Shown: positions 13,817-22,002, counted from the stretch's first letter. The stretch is DNA of 34,200 bases from Candidatus Babelota bacterium (GCA_016183005.1 JACPFN010000001.1:1-34200), one strand, 5' to 3'. The notes: generated from the sequence alone by a model not told the origin. A program made the numbers and translations.

Positions 13817-14467
13817 ATGAAAAACATCAGAACAAATATTATTTTTACAATTATTATAATTGCAATTTCATATAATTACATTTCCGCTAAACCAGCAGGT
13901 GTTGGAATGGTAGAAGCTGCTGATAAGGTTTTAGATAAGCAACTGCCAATTTTAAAAAAAATAATGGAAATAATTAGCAGTAAGGGTGTTGATGCATCTA
14001 AAGCTTTAGGTGCTGAGGCTGCTAGCGTATTAGCAAAAGGTGTAGCTGATGCTTCTAAAGCATTTGGTGTCGATGCTGCTGGTGAACTAGAAAAAGCAAT
14101 TGCTGACTCTGCAGATAAATTTTCTTCTGTAGGTCAAGGTATGGTTGCTGTTGCTGGGGTAGGTGTTGCTATTTATGGTATTACTCAGCTTTATCCTATA
14201 GGAAAAGAAGTTGCAACATACATTTGTCCAAGCGAAGAACAAAAAATATTGAACGCTGAAAGGCTTGAAGCTGCTCAATGTAGATTAGATTTATTGCGAG
14301 CAGAAAAATCATTTAGACAGTGTCTTGTAAGTAATAGATTAAATCCTAAGCGAGGATTTTCAGGACTTCCAAGTGATTGCGAAGATGTAGCAGAAGCATT
14401 TGCATCTATGGGTGGATTTAATGAAGTAAAGCAGGCAATGGAATTTTTTAATACTTTTAGAAAGTAA
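13817..14467 (+). CDS. Secreted Ala-rich protein with conserved Cys pair (family member 2)
   Basis: 216 residues: signal peptide 1-~25 (cleavage near ISA), then an internal repeat, 'SSKGVDASKALGAEAASVLA' and 'KGVADASKAFGVDAAGELEK', two amphipathic ~24-residue units. Next come a hydrophobic stretch 'QGMVAVAGVGVAIYGITQLY' and the module 'PSEEQKI...FRQCLVSNRLN...GLPSDCEDVAEAFASMGGFNEV'. Cysteines are 18 residues apart, as in the gene at 12759. The amphipathic plus hydrophobic layout would suit membrane interaction. Family not known to me. Confidence 0.65.
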   Translation: MKNIRTNIIFTIIIIAISYNYISAKPAGVGMVEAADKVLDKQLPILKKIMEIISSKGVDASKALGAEAASVLAKGVADASKAFGVDAAGELEKAIADSADKFSSVGQGMVAVAGVGVAIYGITQLYPIGKEVATYICPSEEQKILNAERLEAAQCRLDLLRAEKSFRQCLVSNRLNPKRGFSGLPSDCEDVAEAFASMGGFNEVKQAMEFFNTFRK

Positions 14468-14470
14468 AAT

Positions 14471-15004
14471 ATGCTTAAAAAAATACTACCGTTAGTCTTA
14501 TTAAGCATTAATTTATTTCTATCAAAGCCAATAACTGCCAATACTCCTTCAAAAGAAAAAACTTCATTAACAGAGATCGTTATATGGTGTGGGGTTGGAG
14601 TTGGAGCTGTTGCTATAACTATTGTCTATGCGCCTATAGTTATACCTGCAGTGATAGCAGGTGCAAAAGGAACAGTAACTGTTGTTGCAACTAAAACTGT
14701 AGCCGCAGGAGCAGCTATAAAAGCTGGGTGCGTAACAGTAGCTCCTGTTGCTATAAAAGCTAATTCAGTAATTGTTTTAGGAAAAATTGGAAAGAAACTT
14801 GTTTATTCAAGCCCTGAAGAAAAACTTCAAGCTGCTTTAAAGCAGGAATATACAGAATATTCTCAAGCAAAACTAGATTTAGAAAAATGCATCAATGAGC
14901 ATACAGTAAGTAATAGTTCTTTGGATATTCCAAAATCTTGTAAAGAAAAGGCAATGATATTGGCTTTATTAGCCCAAGAAAAATTTACAGTAGAAAAAAA
15001 ATAA
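14471..15004 (+). CDS. Secreted protein with long hydrophobic region and Cys pair (family member 3)
   Basis: 177 residues starting 3 bases after the previous stop. Signal peptide 1-~23. Residues ~35-110 are strongly hydrophobic and Gly/Ala/Val-rich (IVIWCGVGVGAVAITIVYAP, VAAGAAIKAGCVTVAPVAIK), much like the tail of the Hint protein at 11648. The C-terminus holds a shortened family module: 'SSPEEKL...KLDLEKCINEHT...LDIPKSCKEKAMILA', with the cysteines 16 residues apart. It is the last gene of the cluster. The role is unknown; membrane insertion is plausible. Confidence 0.65.
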   Translation: MLKKILPLVLLSINLFLSKPITANTPSKEKTSLTEIVIWCGVGVGAVAITIVYAPIVIPAVIAGAKGTVTVVATKTVAAGAAIKAGCVTVAPVAIKANSVIVLGKIGKKLVYSSPEEKLQAALKQEYTEYSQAKLDLEKCINEHTVSNSSLDIPKSCKEKAMILALLAQEKFTVEKK

Positions 15005-15057
15005 TAAAACTTTAATAATCTTCCTTTTGAAGAATCTGTAACAGTTTAAAACCTTTA

Positions 15058-15093
15058 GGCTGTATAATTGTTCTAATATAAGATTATACAGTC
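15058..15093 (+). other. Inverted repeat after the secreted-protein cluster
   Basis: CTGTATAAT (15060-15068) pairs exactly with ATTATACAG (15083-15091) around 14 bases. There is no T-run, so termination is uncertain. The hairpin repeat ~125 bases further probably ends the transcript. Confidence 0.45.
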
Positions 15094-15115
15094 TAAATTG
15101 TTAAATCTTTAAATT

Positions 15116-15263
15116 AGCTTGTCAAAAGGTCTTTTTCTTGAGATAATAACTTTATCTAGAAATTTAAAAAAATCTTATTATTCAATTTGTAGTGATTTTG
15201 AATAGCATAGAAGAAAGATCCACTCATGGTACTTCGGTATCTGGGTGGATTTTCAGTTTAAGG
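15116..15263 (+). repeat. Repeat A, copy 5, long form with hairpin
   Basis: Alignable with 605-757 across its full length, including TTTTTCTTGAGATAATAAC, TTTATCTAGAAATTT, TTCAATTTGTAGTGATTTT and GAATAGCATAGAAGAAAG. Hairpin at 15218-15250: ATCCAC..GGTAC-TTCG-GTATC..GTGGAT, followed by TTTTC. It separates the Hint cluster from the next secreted-protein gene. Confidence 0.85.
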
Positions 15264-15299
15264 CAATATTATATCTAAGAGAGGCTATTTAGCAATAAT

Positions 15300-15775
15300 A
15301 TGAGTATTAAAATAATTACTTTTACAATTTTGTTTTCATTGAGTACATTTGCGTTATTATCTAATTCAAAATATGATCCAAATGATGTTCAAGATTGGGA
15401 AAAGTACGTTATGAATATCGAAGAAATTTTCGAATGATGCAATGCGCTGCTATAGAAAGAGCAAAAAAAACTACACTGGATGATGAATTTAAAAAACGGC
15501 TTTTAATGCTTTTTAACCTTCATATTTGTAATCAATTTACATCTGCTGAATTAGATACGATGACTGGAGAAATTGTAAATGAAAAAATTGGCGAAAGTCT
15601 GAAAAAATTAGAAGCAAAATGTGTTGCTAAAGAATTTAAAGAAGAACATAATAAATGTTTACAGGGACTCACGGAATTATTAAATCAACTTAAAAATGAT
15701 GGTGAAAATTTAGCATATGAAATTAGTCATGGTGGTACAATTTTTTCATCAAAATTTAAAAGAACTAAAGAATAA
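15300..15775 (+). pseudogene. Secreted protein gene with a frameshift near codon 32
   Basis: ATG 15300 opens a signal peptide (MSIKIITFTILFSLSTFALL) and a short mature start, 'SNSKYDPNDVQDW'. That frame ends at a TGA near 15436. The other frame takes over around 15395 (GKVRYEYRRNFRMMQC...) and runs to 15775 with an even, helical, four-Cys sequence: 'MMQCAAIERAK', 'LHICNQF', 'EAKCVAKEF', 'NKCLQGL'. A one-frame slip near GATTGGGAAAAGTACG joins a signal peptide to a cysteine-bearing mature domain, as in its neighbours. It is either a genuine frameshift or a sequencing error at the GGGAAAA run. If the downstream frame alone is expressed (for example from ATG 15434) it would stay in the cytoplasm. 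Confidence 0.55.
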
Positions 15776-15788
15776 TAAAATAAAGGTT

Positions 15789-15840
15789 CTTAGTAAAAGA
15801 TCCATTCATGGTACTTCGGTATCTGGGTGGATTTTTTATT
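15789..15840 (+). terminator. Hairpin copy 6 (minimal form)
   Basis: Only the hairpin of repeat A is present: 15800-15832, ATCCAT..GGTAC-TTCG-GTATC..GTGGAT, followed by T6. The upstream body of the repeat is absent. It lies 13 bases after the frameshifted gene and 78 before the next start, where it serves as a terminator. Confidence 0.8.
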
Positions 15841-15909
15841 TATAAAGTGTTTATTATTGAAAATATTAGTTCTTAGCTTAAAATTTTAGTTTTTTATTGA
15901 GAAAAAATC

Positions 15910-16455
15910 ATGGCATATACAATTCTTTATATAGCTTCAAGTGAAGGTGGATTTATTGCAGATAAAAAAGGAGGACTTGATTGGCTTCCACAAGAAGCAC
16001 CAGAAGGAGAAGATTTTGGATTTGAAAAATTTCTGGACTCAATTGATGTAATTGCGCAAGGAAGTCGTACTTTTTTGCAAACTATTTCATTTATTGAGCA
16101 AGGAATTGTTCCTGATTTACCATATGGCGGTAAACATATGTATGTTTTTACTAGAGAGCCTATGCAAACTAACCGAACAGATGTTACATTTGTATCAAGT
16201 ATCGATCAGTATTTGAATATGATTAATCAAGATTTAAAAATTAAACGTGTATGGCTTCTTGGAGGTGCAGAAGTTATAAAATCATTTAAAGATAGAGATT
16301 TGATTGATAAATGTATTATAACAGTTATTCCAGTAGTATTGCATGAAGGAATAAGTTTACCGAAGAATCTTTTTGAAGGAATGAAACTTGTATCTTCCAA
16401 AAATTGTTTTAATGGCATTATAGAAAAAAGATATATTCGTATTAATAATTTATAA
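15910..16455 (+). CDS. Dihydrofolate reductase / RibD C-terminal family protein
   Basis: 181 residues with the fold's hallmarks: N-terminal 'YIASSEGGFIADKKGGLDWL' (substrate and NADPH loop), 'DVIAQGSRTF' (the GRKT-type dinucleotide region), 'HMYVFTREP', 'IKRVWLLGGAEVI' (the conserved GG loop), and 'DLIDKCIITVIPVVLHEGISL'. Length matches the short YyaP/YwjB-type reductases. It is likely an NADPH-dependent reductase of pteridine or pyrimidine-like substrates; whether it replaces FolA cannot be told from the sequence. It starts at ATG 15910 just after a hairpin repeat. An immunity gene fragment is fused directly behind its stop. Confidence 0.8.
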   Translation: MAYTILYIASSEGGFIADKKGGLDWLPQEAPEGEDFGFEKFLDSIDVIAQGSRTFLQTISFIEQGIVPDLPYGGKHMYVFTREPMQTNRTDVTFVSSIDQYLNMINQDLKIKRVWLLGGAEVIKSFKDRDLIDKCIITVIPVVLHEGISLPKNLFEGMKLVSSKNCFNGIIEKRYIRINNL

Positions 16456-16766
16456 TTTTTTGAGATAATTATGAATTTCTAGAGCAACAGTGGCAAGAAA
16501 TTCGTAAACGAAACCCTAAATATTTGATCTTGAGAGAGCGTGATAATGGATATGTTGATATTCTTGAAAAGGATGAATTATCGGCAGAAGATATTCAAAT
16601 CATGAATCGTGAGCATAAAATATATCAAAATTATTTAAAGCGGTGGAATGAGTATACTAAAATTCATCCAGAAAAGCGTTATCCTGTTTGGCGCTCAGAG
16701 GCAGATAATGAATTTGAATCTGATTTTGCATTGTATGATCCTATTGATGAACAGGGAGTTGATTAA
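16456..16766 (+). pseudogene. 3' fragment of an EndoU-type immunity gene
   Basis: Bases from ~16457 to 16766 are nearly identical to 7438-7745 (about 308 bases, few substitutions), reading NYEFLEQQWQEIRKRNPKYL, then ILRERDNGYVDILEKDELS..., to the same end 'YDPIDEQGVD'. The first half of the gene is missing. The in-frame codon just before is TGA (AGA in the intact gene), and the join is at a T-run. It abuts the stop of the reductase gene. An internal TTG (16524) could start an 80-residue protein, but there is no ribosome site. It is a recent partial duplication. Confidence 0.75.
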
Positions 16767-16931
16767 AGATATTTTTATAGAAAATTACAGTTAGTCTGAA
16801 TTTGTTTAAGTCATTATTAATTTTTATAAAATTAAGTCTTTATCGTTGTTTTTTAGATGTTTGTAATTAACCTTGACGGCTTGGCCCAACTTTGGTGCGT
16901 TTGTTTGTATGAATTCAAAAGAGGCAGGTTA

Positions 16932-17252
16932 ATGAAAATTATAAAAATTTTACCAGTAATATCTTTTCAAGAAGATTCAGGTAATGAGCCTGTTAAAAAA
17001 TTGTTAAAAACATTATCTATGCAGGATCGTAAAACTATAGGAAGAGATATTGGAATTGTTCAAACAAGCTGGCCTATTGGATTACCACTTGTTAAGCATT
17101 TTTCTGTATGATTATGGGAAATAAGAAGTAAATTAGATAATAGAATTGCTCGTATAATTTTTAGGATGCATGATGGAGCAATTGTTTTATTACATGCATT
17201 TATAAAAAAAACAGAAAAAACTCCACTATCTGAAATAAAAATTTCTATATAG
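16932..17252 (+). pseudogene. HigB/RelE-like (phage Gp49-like) toxin gene with internal TGA
   Basis: ATG 16932 (GAGGCAGG upstream) opens 'ILPVISFQEDSGNEPVKKLL', 'RKTIGRDIGIVQTSWPIGLP', 'LVKHFSV', then TGA at 17109-17111. The same frame continues 'LWEIRSKLDNRIARIIFRM', 'HDGAIVLLHAFIKKTEKTP' and stops at 17250-17252. Together the 106 codons give a full HigB-type mRNA interferase: G-PV--fL, D(I)--l---gp-glPlvk, (G)LWEiR, R-iy, -vlLh-F-KKt-KTP. The TGA sits exactly where the family has Gly (GGA to TGA). The gene is therefore inactivated by one mutation. No antitoxin gene is visible after it, and an antitoxin's absence fits a dead toxin. Confidence 0.8.
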
Positions 17253-17350
17253 AAATCGTAGAAAAAGATTTGGCTTAAGATTCAATATTATTTCAGGAAT
17301 TTACAACATGGAAGTTTAAATCATGGTTTCGAAAGAGGTCTATTAAAAAA

Positions 17351-17836
17351 TTAGCTGTTTTGCATAGCATTTTTTGGTAAGGATAAAAAATAAGTTTCTG
17401 TGCAAAATCCATTCTTTAAATCTTGTATTAAACGATTACGAATTTCGATAGGGTATAAAGGTATATCTTTTAATTTATCTAAAGGTATCCACATGGGACG
17501 ATAAATATTATTATTGCTTGATCGCGAAGCTTCAATAGAACTTAATTGAAGTTTGGGTGTTCCAGAGATATAATCAGCAGTATAAAAGTATTCAATTTTA
17601 GCTCCATGAGCATGATGAACTTCAACTTGGTAAACTAACTGCTTGATAACACTATGTATTGATGTTTCTTCTACTATTTCTCGTAGTGCGCATGCCTCTG
17701 TTGACTCGCAATCTTCGACCGTTCCTCCTGGAAATGTATAATATTGGCTATCATTTTTTTTTCGGTAAATTACTAAAAGTTGATTTTCATGAATAATGAT
17801 CCCTGCAGCACGTGAAGGAATGGCTGAGTGAGACAT
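17351..17836 (-). CDS. Nudix hydrolase
   Basis: 161 residues from ATG 17836, preceded by AAAAAAGGGTTACCT; the open frame extends further but without support. The Nudix box reads GTVEDCESTEACALREIVEETSI, matching G-x5-E-x7-R-E-U-x-E-E-x-x-U with Ser at the usual Gly position; this substitution occurs in active members. 'FPGG' lies just before it. The enzyme family hydrolyses nucleoside diphosphates linked to other groups; the substrate cannot be deduced. No signal peptide. It marks the left end of the repeat-free part of the window. Confidence 0.85.
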   Translation of the reverse strand: MSHSAIPSRAAGIIIHENQLLVIYRKKNDSQYYTFPGGTVEDCESTEACALREIVEETSIHSVIKQLVYQVEVHHAHGAKIEYFYTADYISGTPKLQLSSIEASRSSNNNIYRPMWIPLDKLKDIPLYPIEIRNRLIQDLKNGFCTETYFLSLPKNAMQNS

Positions 17837-17979
17837 AGGTAACCCTTTTTTTAAATAGAATTTTGATTTGCTCTGATATGAAAACATAGAAAATTTTAAA
17901 AGTAAAATTATAGTATCATCGCAGAAATGGATATAAAATGATGATGGTTTGCAAGAGGGAATGTATAGCAAACAGATTA

Positions 17980-18498
17980 TTATTTATTTTTTTTAAATGC
18001 TTTTAAGATTTCATCAACTTGCTCTTCAATGTTAACATGATCAAATTTTTTAAAAATATTTCCACATGCATCTACTAAAAATGTTCTTCGTTTGCTCATG
18101 AAAAATGTATTGATTTTGTATTTTTTTAAGATAGTTCTTTTTCTGCGTGAATCAGAAACTAAAATATATGGTAAAGCATATTTTTTTTGGAAATTTTTAT
18201 GTGATTTTATAGAATCGCAACTGATACCGATTAATGTTATTCCTTGGTCTTTAAGTTTTTGAATATTATCACGAAAGTTTTTTGCTTGCTTAGTGCATCC
18301 TGGAGTATTATCCATAGGGTAAAAATATAGAACTAATTTTTGTCCTATAAAATCTTTCAGATCGAATTTTTTGATTGTTCCGTCAGGAAACACTGCTTGA
18401 GCTGTAAATAAAGGAGCAGCCTTACACAGTAAGTTATCATCAGAATAGGATATATGGGATATAAGCATTATACAAAAGAATAGATATTTAAATTTCAT
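17980..18498 (-). CDS. Exported peroxiredoxin (BCP/PrxQ type)
   Basis: 172 residues. A signal peptide, ~1-19 (MKFKYLFFCIMLISHISYS), points to the periplasm. The thioredoxin-fold core has 'LVLYFYPMDNTPGCTKQAKNF' around the peroxidatic Cys68, with Pro61 and Thr65 (PxxxTPGC). The second Cys of PrxQ proteins five residues later is Lys here, so it may work as a 1-Cys enzyme or use another resolving cysteine such as the one in 'GISCDSIKSHKNF'. It reduces peroxides with an unknown reductant. Exported peroxiredoxin plus exported Dps (32325) suggests defence against host oxidants at the cell surface. Same strand as the Nudix gene, 143 bases apart. Confidence 0.85.
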   Translation of the reverse strand: MKFKYLFFCIMLISHISYSDDNLLCKAAPLFTAQAVFPDGTIKKFDLKDFIGQKLVLYFYPMDNTPGCTKQAKNFRDNIQKLKDQGITLIGISCDSIKSHKNFQKKYALPYILVSDSRRKRTILKKYKINTFFMSKRRTFLVDACGNIFKKFDHVNIEEQVDEILKAFKKNK

Positions 18499-18691
18499 AG
18501 ATTTCCATAATTTTTAAAAAGAGATACATGGGATTGTATTATTATATTTCAAATTTTTTATAAACTAAAACAATTAAAAAGTTTGTGCTAAAAAGAATCG
18601 TATTATAAGAATTAAATATGGAATATTATTAAGATATAGAGAATAAAATAGATAAAAAACGAATGAGATTTAATAGAAAATAAGGGAAAAG

Positions 18692-19303
18692 ATGGATTTA
18701 CAGCATCTATTGGAAGGTTATATTATAGGATTTTCAGTTGGAACGACTATAGGGATTAGTGGTGTTTTGTGCTTGCAAAATATGATGGTCGGAAGAGTTT
18801 CTTTGGGGCTCACATCGGTCATAGCTGCAGCTCTTTCTGATCTATCTTGTGGAATACTTGCATTGTATGGGATGCAGTTTATAGAAATTTTTTTAATTAA
18901 ATATCAAAAGGGTTTAAATGTAGTTGCAGGCCTTTTGTTATGTTTTTTGGGGCTAAAAAGACTTTTTGAAAAAACAATTTTTATTCCAGGGTATCAACCC
19001 AGCAAGAATTTATTAGTTGCTTTTTTCTCTATATATTTTTTGGGGATGATAGATCCTGTTTCTGTTCTAGATTTTTTAGCTCTTGCAATGGGGCTTGTTA
19101 TTGATTTTTCTATTACCTATAACATTGTGCAGTTTATAGTAGGCATCTTTTTAGGATCATTATCTTGGTGGATGTCGGTATATTTCTTAGCATTGTTTTT
19201 AAAAAAAGGTATATCGGTAGAACTGTTTCAAATTATACAATATTTGATAGGAACAGGAATTTTAGGATTAGGATTTTGGACTTTATTAAAGGCCTTTATG
19301 TAA
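18692..19303 (+). CDS. LysE/RhtB-family amino-acid exporter-like membrane protein
   Basis: 203 residues, six hydrophobic segments, typical size for the family. The N-terminus 'GYIIGFSVGTTIGISGVLCLQNMM' followed by 'GRVSLGLTSVIAAALSDLSCG' resembles the LysE start (GP--l-----r---G--a---a-G---GD), and the 'VVAGLLLCFLGLKRLFE' segment fits the third helix. The family expels amino acids or other small solutes. The substrate is unknown. It stands alone, starting at ATG 18692 after AAGGGAAAAG. Confidence 0.7.
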   Translation: MDLQHLLEGYIIGFSVGTTIGISGVLCLQNMMVGRVSLGLTSVIAAALSDLSCGILALYGMQFIEIFLIKYQKGLNVVAGLLLCFLGLKRLFEKTIFIPGYQPSKNLLVAFFSIYFLGMIDPVSVLDFLALAMGLVIDFSITYNIVQFIVGIFLGSLSWWMSVYFLALFLKKGISVELFQIIQYLIGTGILGLGFWTLLKAFM

Positions 19304-19386
19304 CAAAATACTTTAAACTAGTTTCTTTTCGTGTATAATTAAGTGTTTTATTATTACTATATTTATATATTTGGGATTAATGCTTT

Positions 19387-19629
19387 ATGCTTAAGAAAAA
19401 AATCTTATTAGTCAGTTTATCGGTATTTTTGATTTCAAATATTTCGTATGCACCTGGAGCTGAGGATGAATGTGAAGCATGCATGAATAATGTAGGATTG
19501 GGCATAATGTTCTGTTGTATTTCATTTGTTATCATTACATCTGGATCGCAACATAATTTATACAAAAAAAATCAGCGAACAACAGAATGTCCTAAACCAC
19601 ATCCTTTAGATGATAAAAAGAATGCTTAA
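19387..19629 (+). CDS. Small exported, probably membrane-anchored protein
   Basis: 80 residues: signal peptide 1-~22 (ISYA), then an acidic stretch with 'CEACMNN', a second hydrophobic segment (VGLGIMFCCISFVIITSG) and a polar tail ending PHPLDDKKNA. CxxC and CC pairs could bind metal or form disulfides. Family unknown. The next gene has the same signal-plus-hydrophobic layout but is broken. Confidence 0.55.
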   Translation: MLKKKILLVSLSVFLISNISYAPGAEDECEACMNNVGLGIMFCCISFVIITSGSQHNLYKKNQRTTECPKPHPLDDKKNA

Positions 19630-19670
19630 ATAAAAGTTATAATTTTTAGTAATAGGGTTAGGGGTTTTTA

Positions 19671-19985
19671 GTGTCTATAAAACTATTTTTTATGTTTTTA
19701 GTAACAGTAAATTATTTATACGCTGGTCAATATTTAAGTACGCAAGATGGTTTAGTGACCAACAATAACAAAGATAGCTTAAGTTTTAATGAGCGGTCAT
19801 TGGAGCGAGTGGTTGATACTACTTTAAACATGGATTTTTCATAGCATTGGAGTGATTATTTAGCATCAGCTTTATGTCTATTTTCTGCATGTACTTGTCC
19901 TCAAGAGGTTCTTTTTTTGGTTGGGCTTTGTGCAACTGTAGTTATTTCTGACAAATCAGACGTTGTAATAAAAAAAATGGAGTAA
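19671..19985 (+). pseudogene. Small exported protein gene with internal TAG
   Basis: GTG 19671, after TAGGGTTAGGGG, opens a signal peptide 'MSIKLFFMFLVTVNYLYAGQ' and a polar region ending in TAG at 19842-19844 after 57 codons. The same frame continues with a hydrophobic, Cys-rich segment (HWSDYLASALCLFSACTCPQ, EVLFLVGLCATVVISDKS) and stops at 19983-19985. Restored, it would be 104 residues with the signal peptide and C-terminal membrane anchor seen in neighbouring small exported proteins. So it is probably a nonsense-mutated gene; a short secreted peptide is the alternative. Confidence 0.5.
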
Positions 19986-20100
19986 AAAGACCATTTTATT
20001 ACGTCTTTGTAGGGTGGCTTTGAAAAAAGTCATTTTTTATGTTATATTTAAATTGTTATTATATCCGAAATATTTCTTAAAAAATACGTAAAGTTTATAT

Positions 20101-21891
20101 ATGTCAAACAGTTCTCATATTCGCAATATTGCTATTATTGCACACGTTGACCATGGAAAAACAACTCTTGTTGATCAATTGCTTAAACAGTCAGGAACGA
20201 TTGAAGATGCAGCTGGTCGCGTTATGGATTCAGATACCATTGAAAAAGAGCGTGGTATTACTATTCTTGCAAAAAATACTGGTATTAATTACAAAGATTT
20301 TAAGATTAACATCGTCGATACACCGGGTCACGCGGATTTTGGTGGAGAAGTTGAACGTACCTTACAGATGGTTGAAGGTTTTTTACTTTTAGTTGATGCT
20401 GCAGAGGGTGTTCTTCCGGGTACTCGCTTCGTTTTACAAAAGGCATTGTCTTTAGGGTTAAAGCCTATTGTTGTTATTAATAAAATTGATCGAAAAGATG
20501 CTGCAATTGAGCAAACAAGCCAACAAGTTTACGATCTCTTTTTAGATTTAGCAACTGATGCATCACAATTGGAATTCCCAACATTGTATGGATCATCAAG
20601 GTTTGGATTTATGACATTGGATCCAAAGGTTACCACTGATTCATTTAAGCCACTTTTAGATACAATTATTGAAACAGTTCCAGCTCCAAAGCCAAAAGAA
20701 GATTCTTTACAGCTTTTGATTACCAGTTTGAGTCATTCAGAGTTTCTTGGTCCAATTGCTATTGGTCGTGTATTTAGTGGAACTATGAAGGTTGGCGATC
20801 AAGTTGTCATGTGTAGAGACAGTAAGGTTAGTCAGCCAATGCGCGTGACTAAAATTTGGCAATTCTTGGGCGTAAGCAAAGTTGAAGTTGAATCAGCATC
20901 ATATGGTGATATTGTCAGCTTTACTGGATTTACTCAGCAGCCAGAGCTTGGAGCAACCATTTGTGCTGTAGGAAAAGTACTTCCTCATCCTTATGTAAAG
21001 GTTGATGAGCCGACACTTATTATGTATTTTTCTGTTAACGACTCTCCGTTTAATGGTAAAGAAGGTAAACTTTTGACATCACGCCATATTCGTGAACGTC
21101 TTGAAAAAGAGCTTAAAACAAACGTAGCTCTTCGTGTGGAAGATACATCATCAGCAGAGGTATTTAAAGTTTCTGGTCGTGGTCAATTACATCTTGGAAT
21201 CTTGATTGAGAATATGCGTCGAGAAGGATTTGAGCTTCAAGTTTCAGCTCCCGAAGTTATTTATAAAACGATTGATGGTGTCAAGCAGGAACCGTTTGAA
21301 CTTGTTATCATCGATGTTGAAGAACAATATCGTGGTGCAGTTATTGAAAAATTAGGTCTTCGTAAGGGTGAAATGGTAAACATGAAACCACTTCACGATG
21401 GTCGCGTTCGTATTGAATTTGAAATTCCATCACAGGGTCTCATCGGTTTTAGATCGCAATTTTTGGTTGATACTCGTGGTACCGGTATCATGAATATGAG
21501 CTTTTTGGGATATCGTCCGTGCAAAGGTGAAATGCATGAACGTTTGAAGGGTGCTTTAGTATCTATGGAGGCTGGCCAAGTAACTGCGTATGCACTTGAC
21601 TCTTTACAAGAACGTGGAATCTTATTTGTTCAGCCAAGTGAGAAAGTTTATGTCGGTCAAATTATTGGTGAACATTCACGTGATAATGATTTAGATGTTA
21701 ATCCGTGTAAGACTAAAAAATTAACCAATATGCGTGCGTCAGGAACGGATGAAGCAGTTAAGCTTCCGCCACATAGAACAATGACTCTTGAGCAATGTAT
21801 GGAATGGATTAGGCCAGATGAGTTAATTGAGATTACACCGGTTTCAATTCGTTTACGCAAAAAAATTCTTCAGGCTTCATTGCGTAAATAG
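20101..21891 (+). CDS. typA: Ribosome-associated GTPase TypA/BipA
   Basis: 596 residues, normal length. The G domain has AHVDHGKTT (14-22), RGITI (51-55), DTPGH (73-77) and NKID (127-130). EF-G-like domains follow, then the TypA-specific C-terminus ('[20 protein letters not shown]', '[20 protein letters not shown]', '[20 protein letters not shown]'). It binds the ribosome in GTP form and supports large-subunit assembly and translation under stress. Codon use is less AT-biased than in the island, as for a highly expressed core gene. A strong terminator follows. Transcribed alone. Confidence 0.98.
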   Translation: MSNSSHIRNIAIIAHVDHGKTTLVDQLLKQSGTIEDAAGRVMDSDTIEKERGITILAKNTGINYKDFKINIVDTPGHADFGGEVERTLQMVEGFLLLVDAAEGVLPGTRFVLQKALSLGLKPIVVINKIDRKDAAIEQTSQQVYDLFLDLATDASQLEFPTLYGSSRFGFMTLDPKVTTDSFKPLLDTIIETVPAPKPKEDSLQLLITSLSHSEFLGPIAIGRVFSGTMKVGDQVVMCRDSKVSQPMRVTKIWQFLGVSKVEVESASYGDIVSFTGFTQQPELGATICAVGKVLPHPYVKVDEPTLIMYFSVNDSPFNGKEGKLLTSRHIRERLEKELKTNVALRVEDTSSAEVFKVSGRGQLHLGILIENMRREGFELQVSAPEVIYKTIDGVKQEPFELVIIDVEEQYRGAVIEKLGLRKGEMVNMKPLHDGRVRIEFEIPSQGLIGFRSQFLVDTRGTGIMNMSFLGYRPCKGEMHERLKGALVSMEAGQVTAYALDSLQERGILFVQPSEKVYVGQIIGEHSRDNDLDVNPCKTKKLTNMRASGTDEAVKLPPHRTMTLEQCMEWIRPDELIEITPVSIRLRKKILQASLRK

Positions 21892-21909
21892 TTTGATTTT
21901 GTTAGTGTG

Positions 21910-21966
21910 AAATTAATCAAGGCAGAATATAACAAAAATTATATTTTGCCTTGATTAATTTTTTTA
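21910..21966 (+). terminator. Strong intrinsic terminator of typA
   Basis: AAATTAATCAAGGCAGAATATA pairs with TATATTTTGCCTTGATTAATTT, one mismatch, loop ACAAAAAT, then T-rich sequence. It ends 37 bases before the next gene's ATG. Confidence 0.9.
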
Positions 21967-22002
21967 ATCTGTTTAAAAGTTAATATTTATTGGGGAAATA
22001 TT

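Noticed and set aside
605-15840. CRISPR array made of the hairpin repeats
   Set aside because: Copies are hundreds to thousands of bases apart with genes between them, vary in length and have no cas genes or uniform spacers.
605-15840. True integron with attC sites
   Set aside because: No integrase in the window and no attC core sites (GTTRRRY type) around the hairpins; only the cassette-like layout is similar.
17837-17971. N-terminal extension of the Nudix protein
   Set aside because: The extension is low-complexity without a ribosome site, while AAAAAAGGG sits before the internal ATG at 17836.
4548-19844. Stop-codon reassignment
   Set aside because: Interrupted genes involve TAA, TGA and TAG alike, and intact core genes end normally at all of these; RF1 is present and normal.
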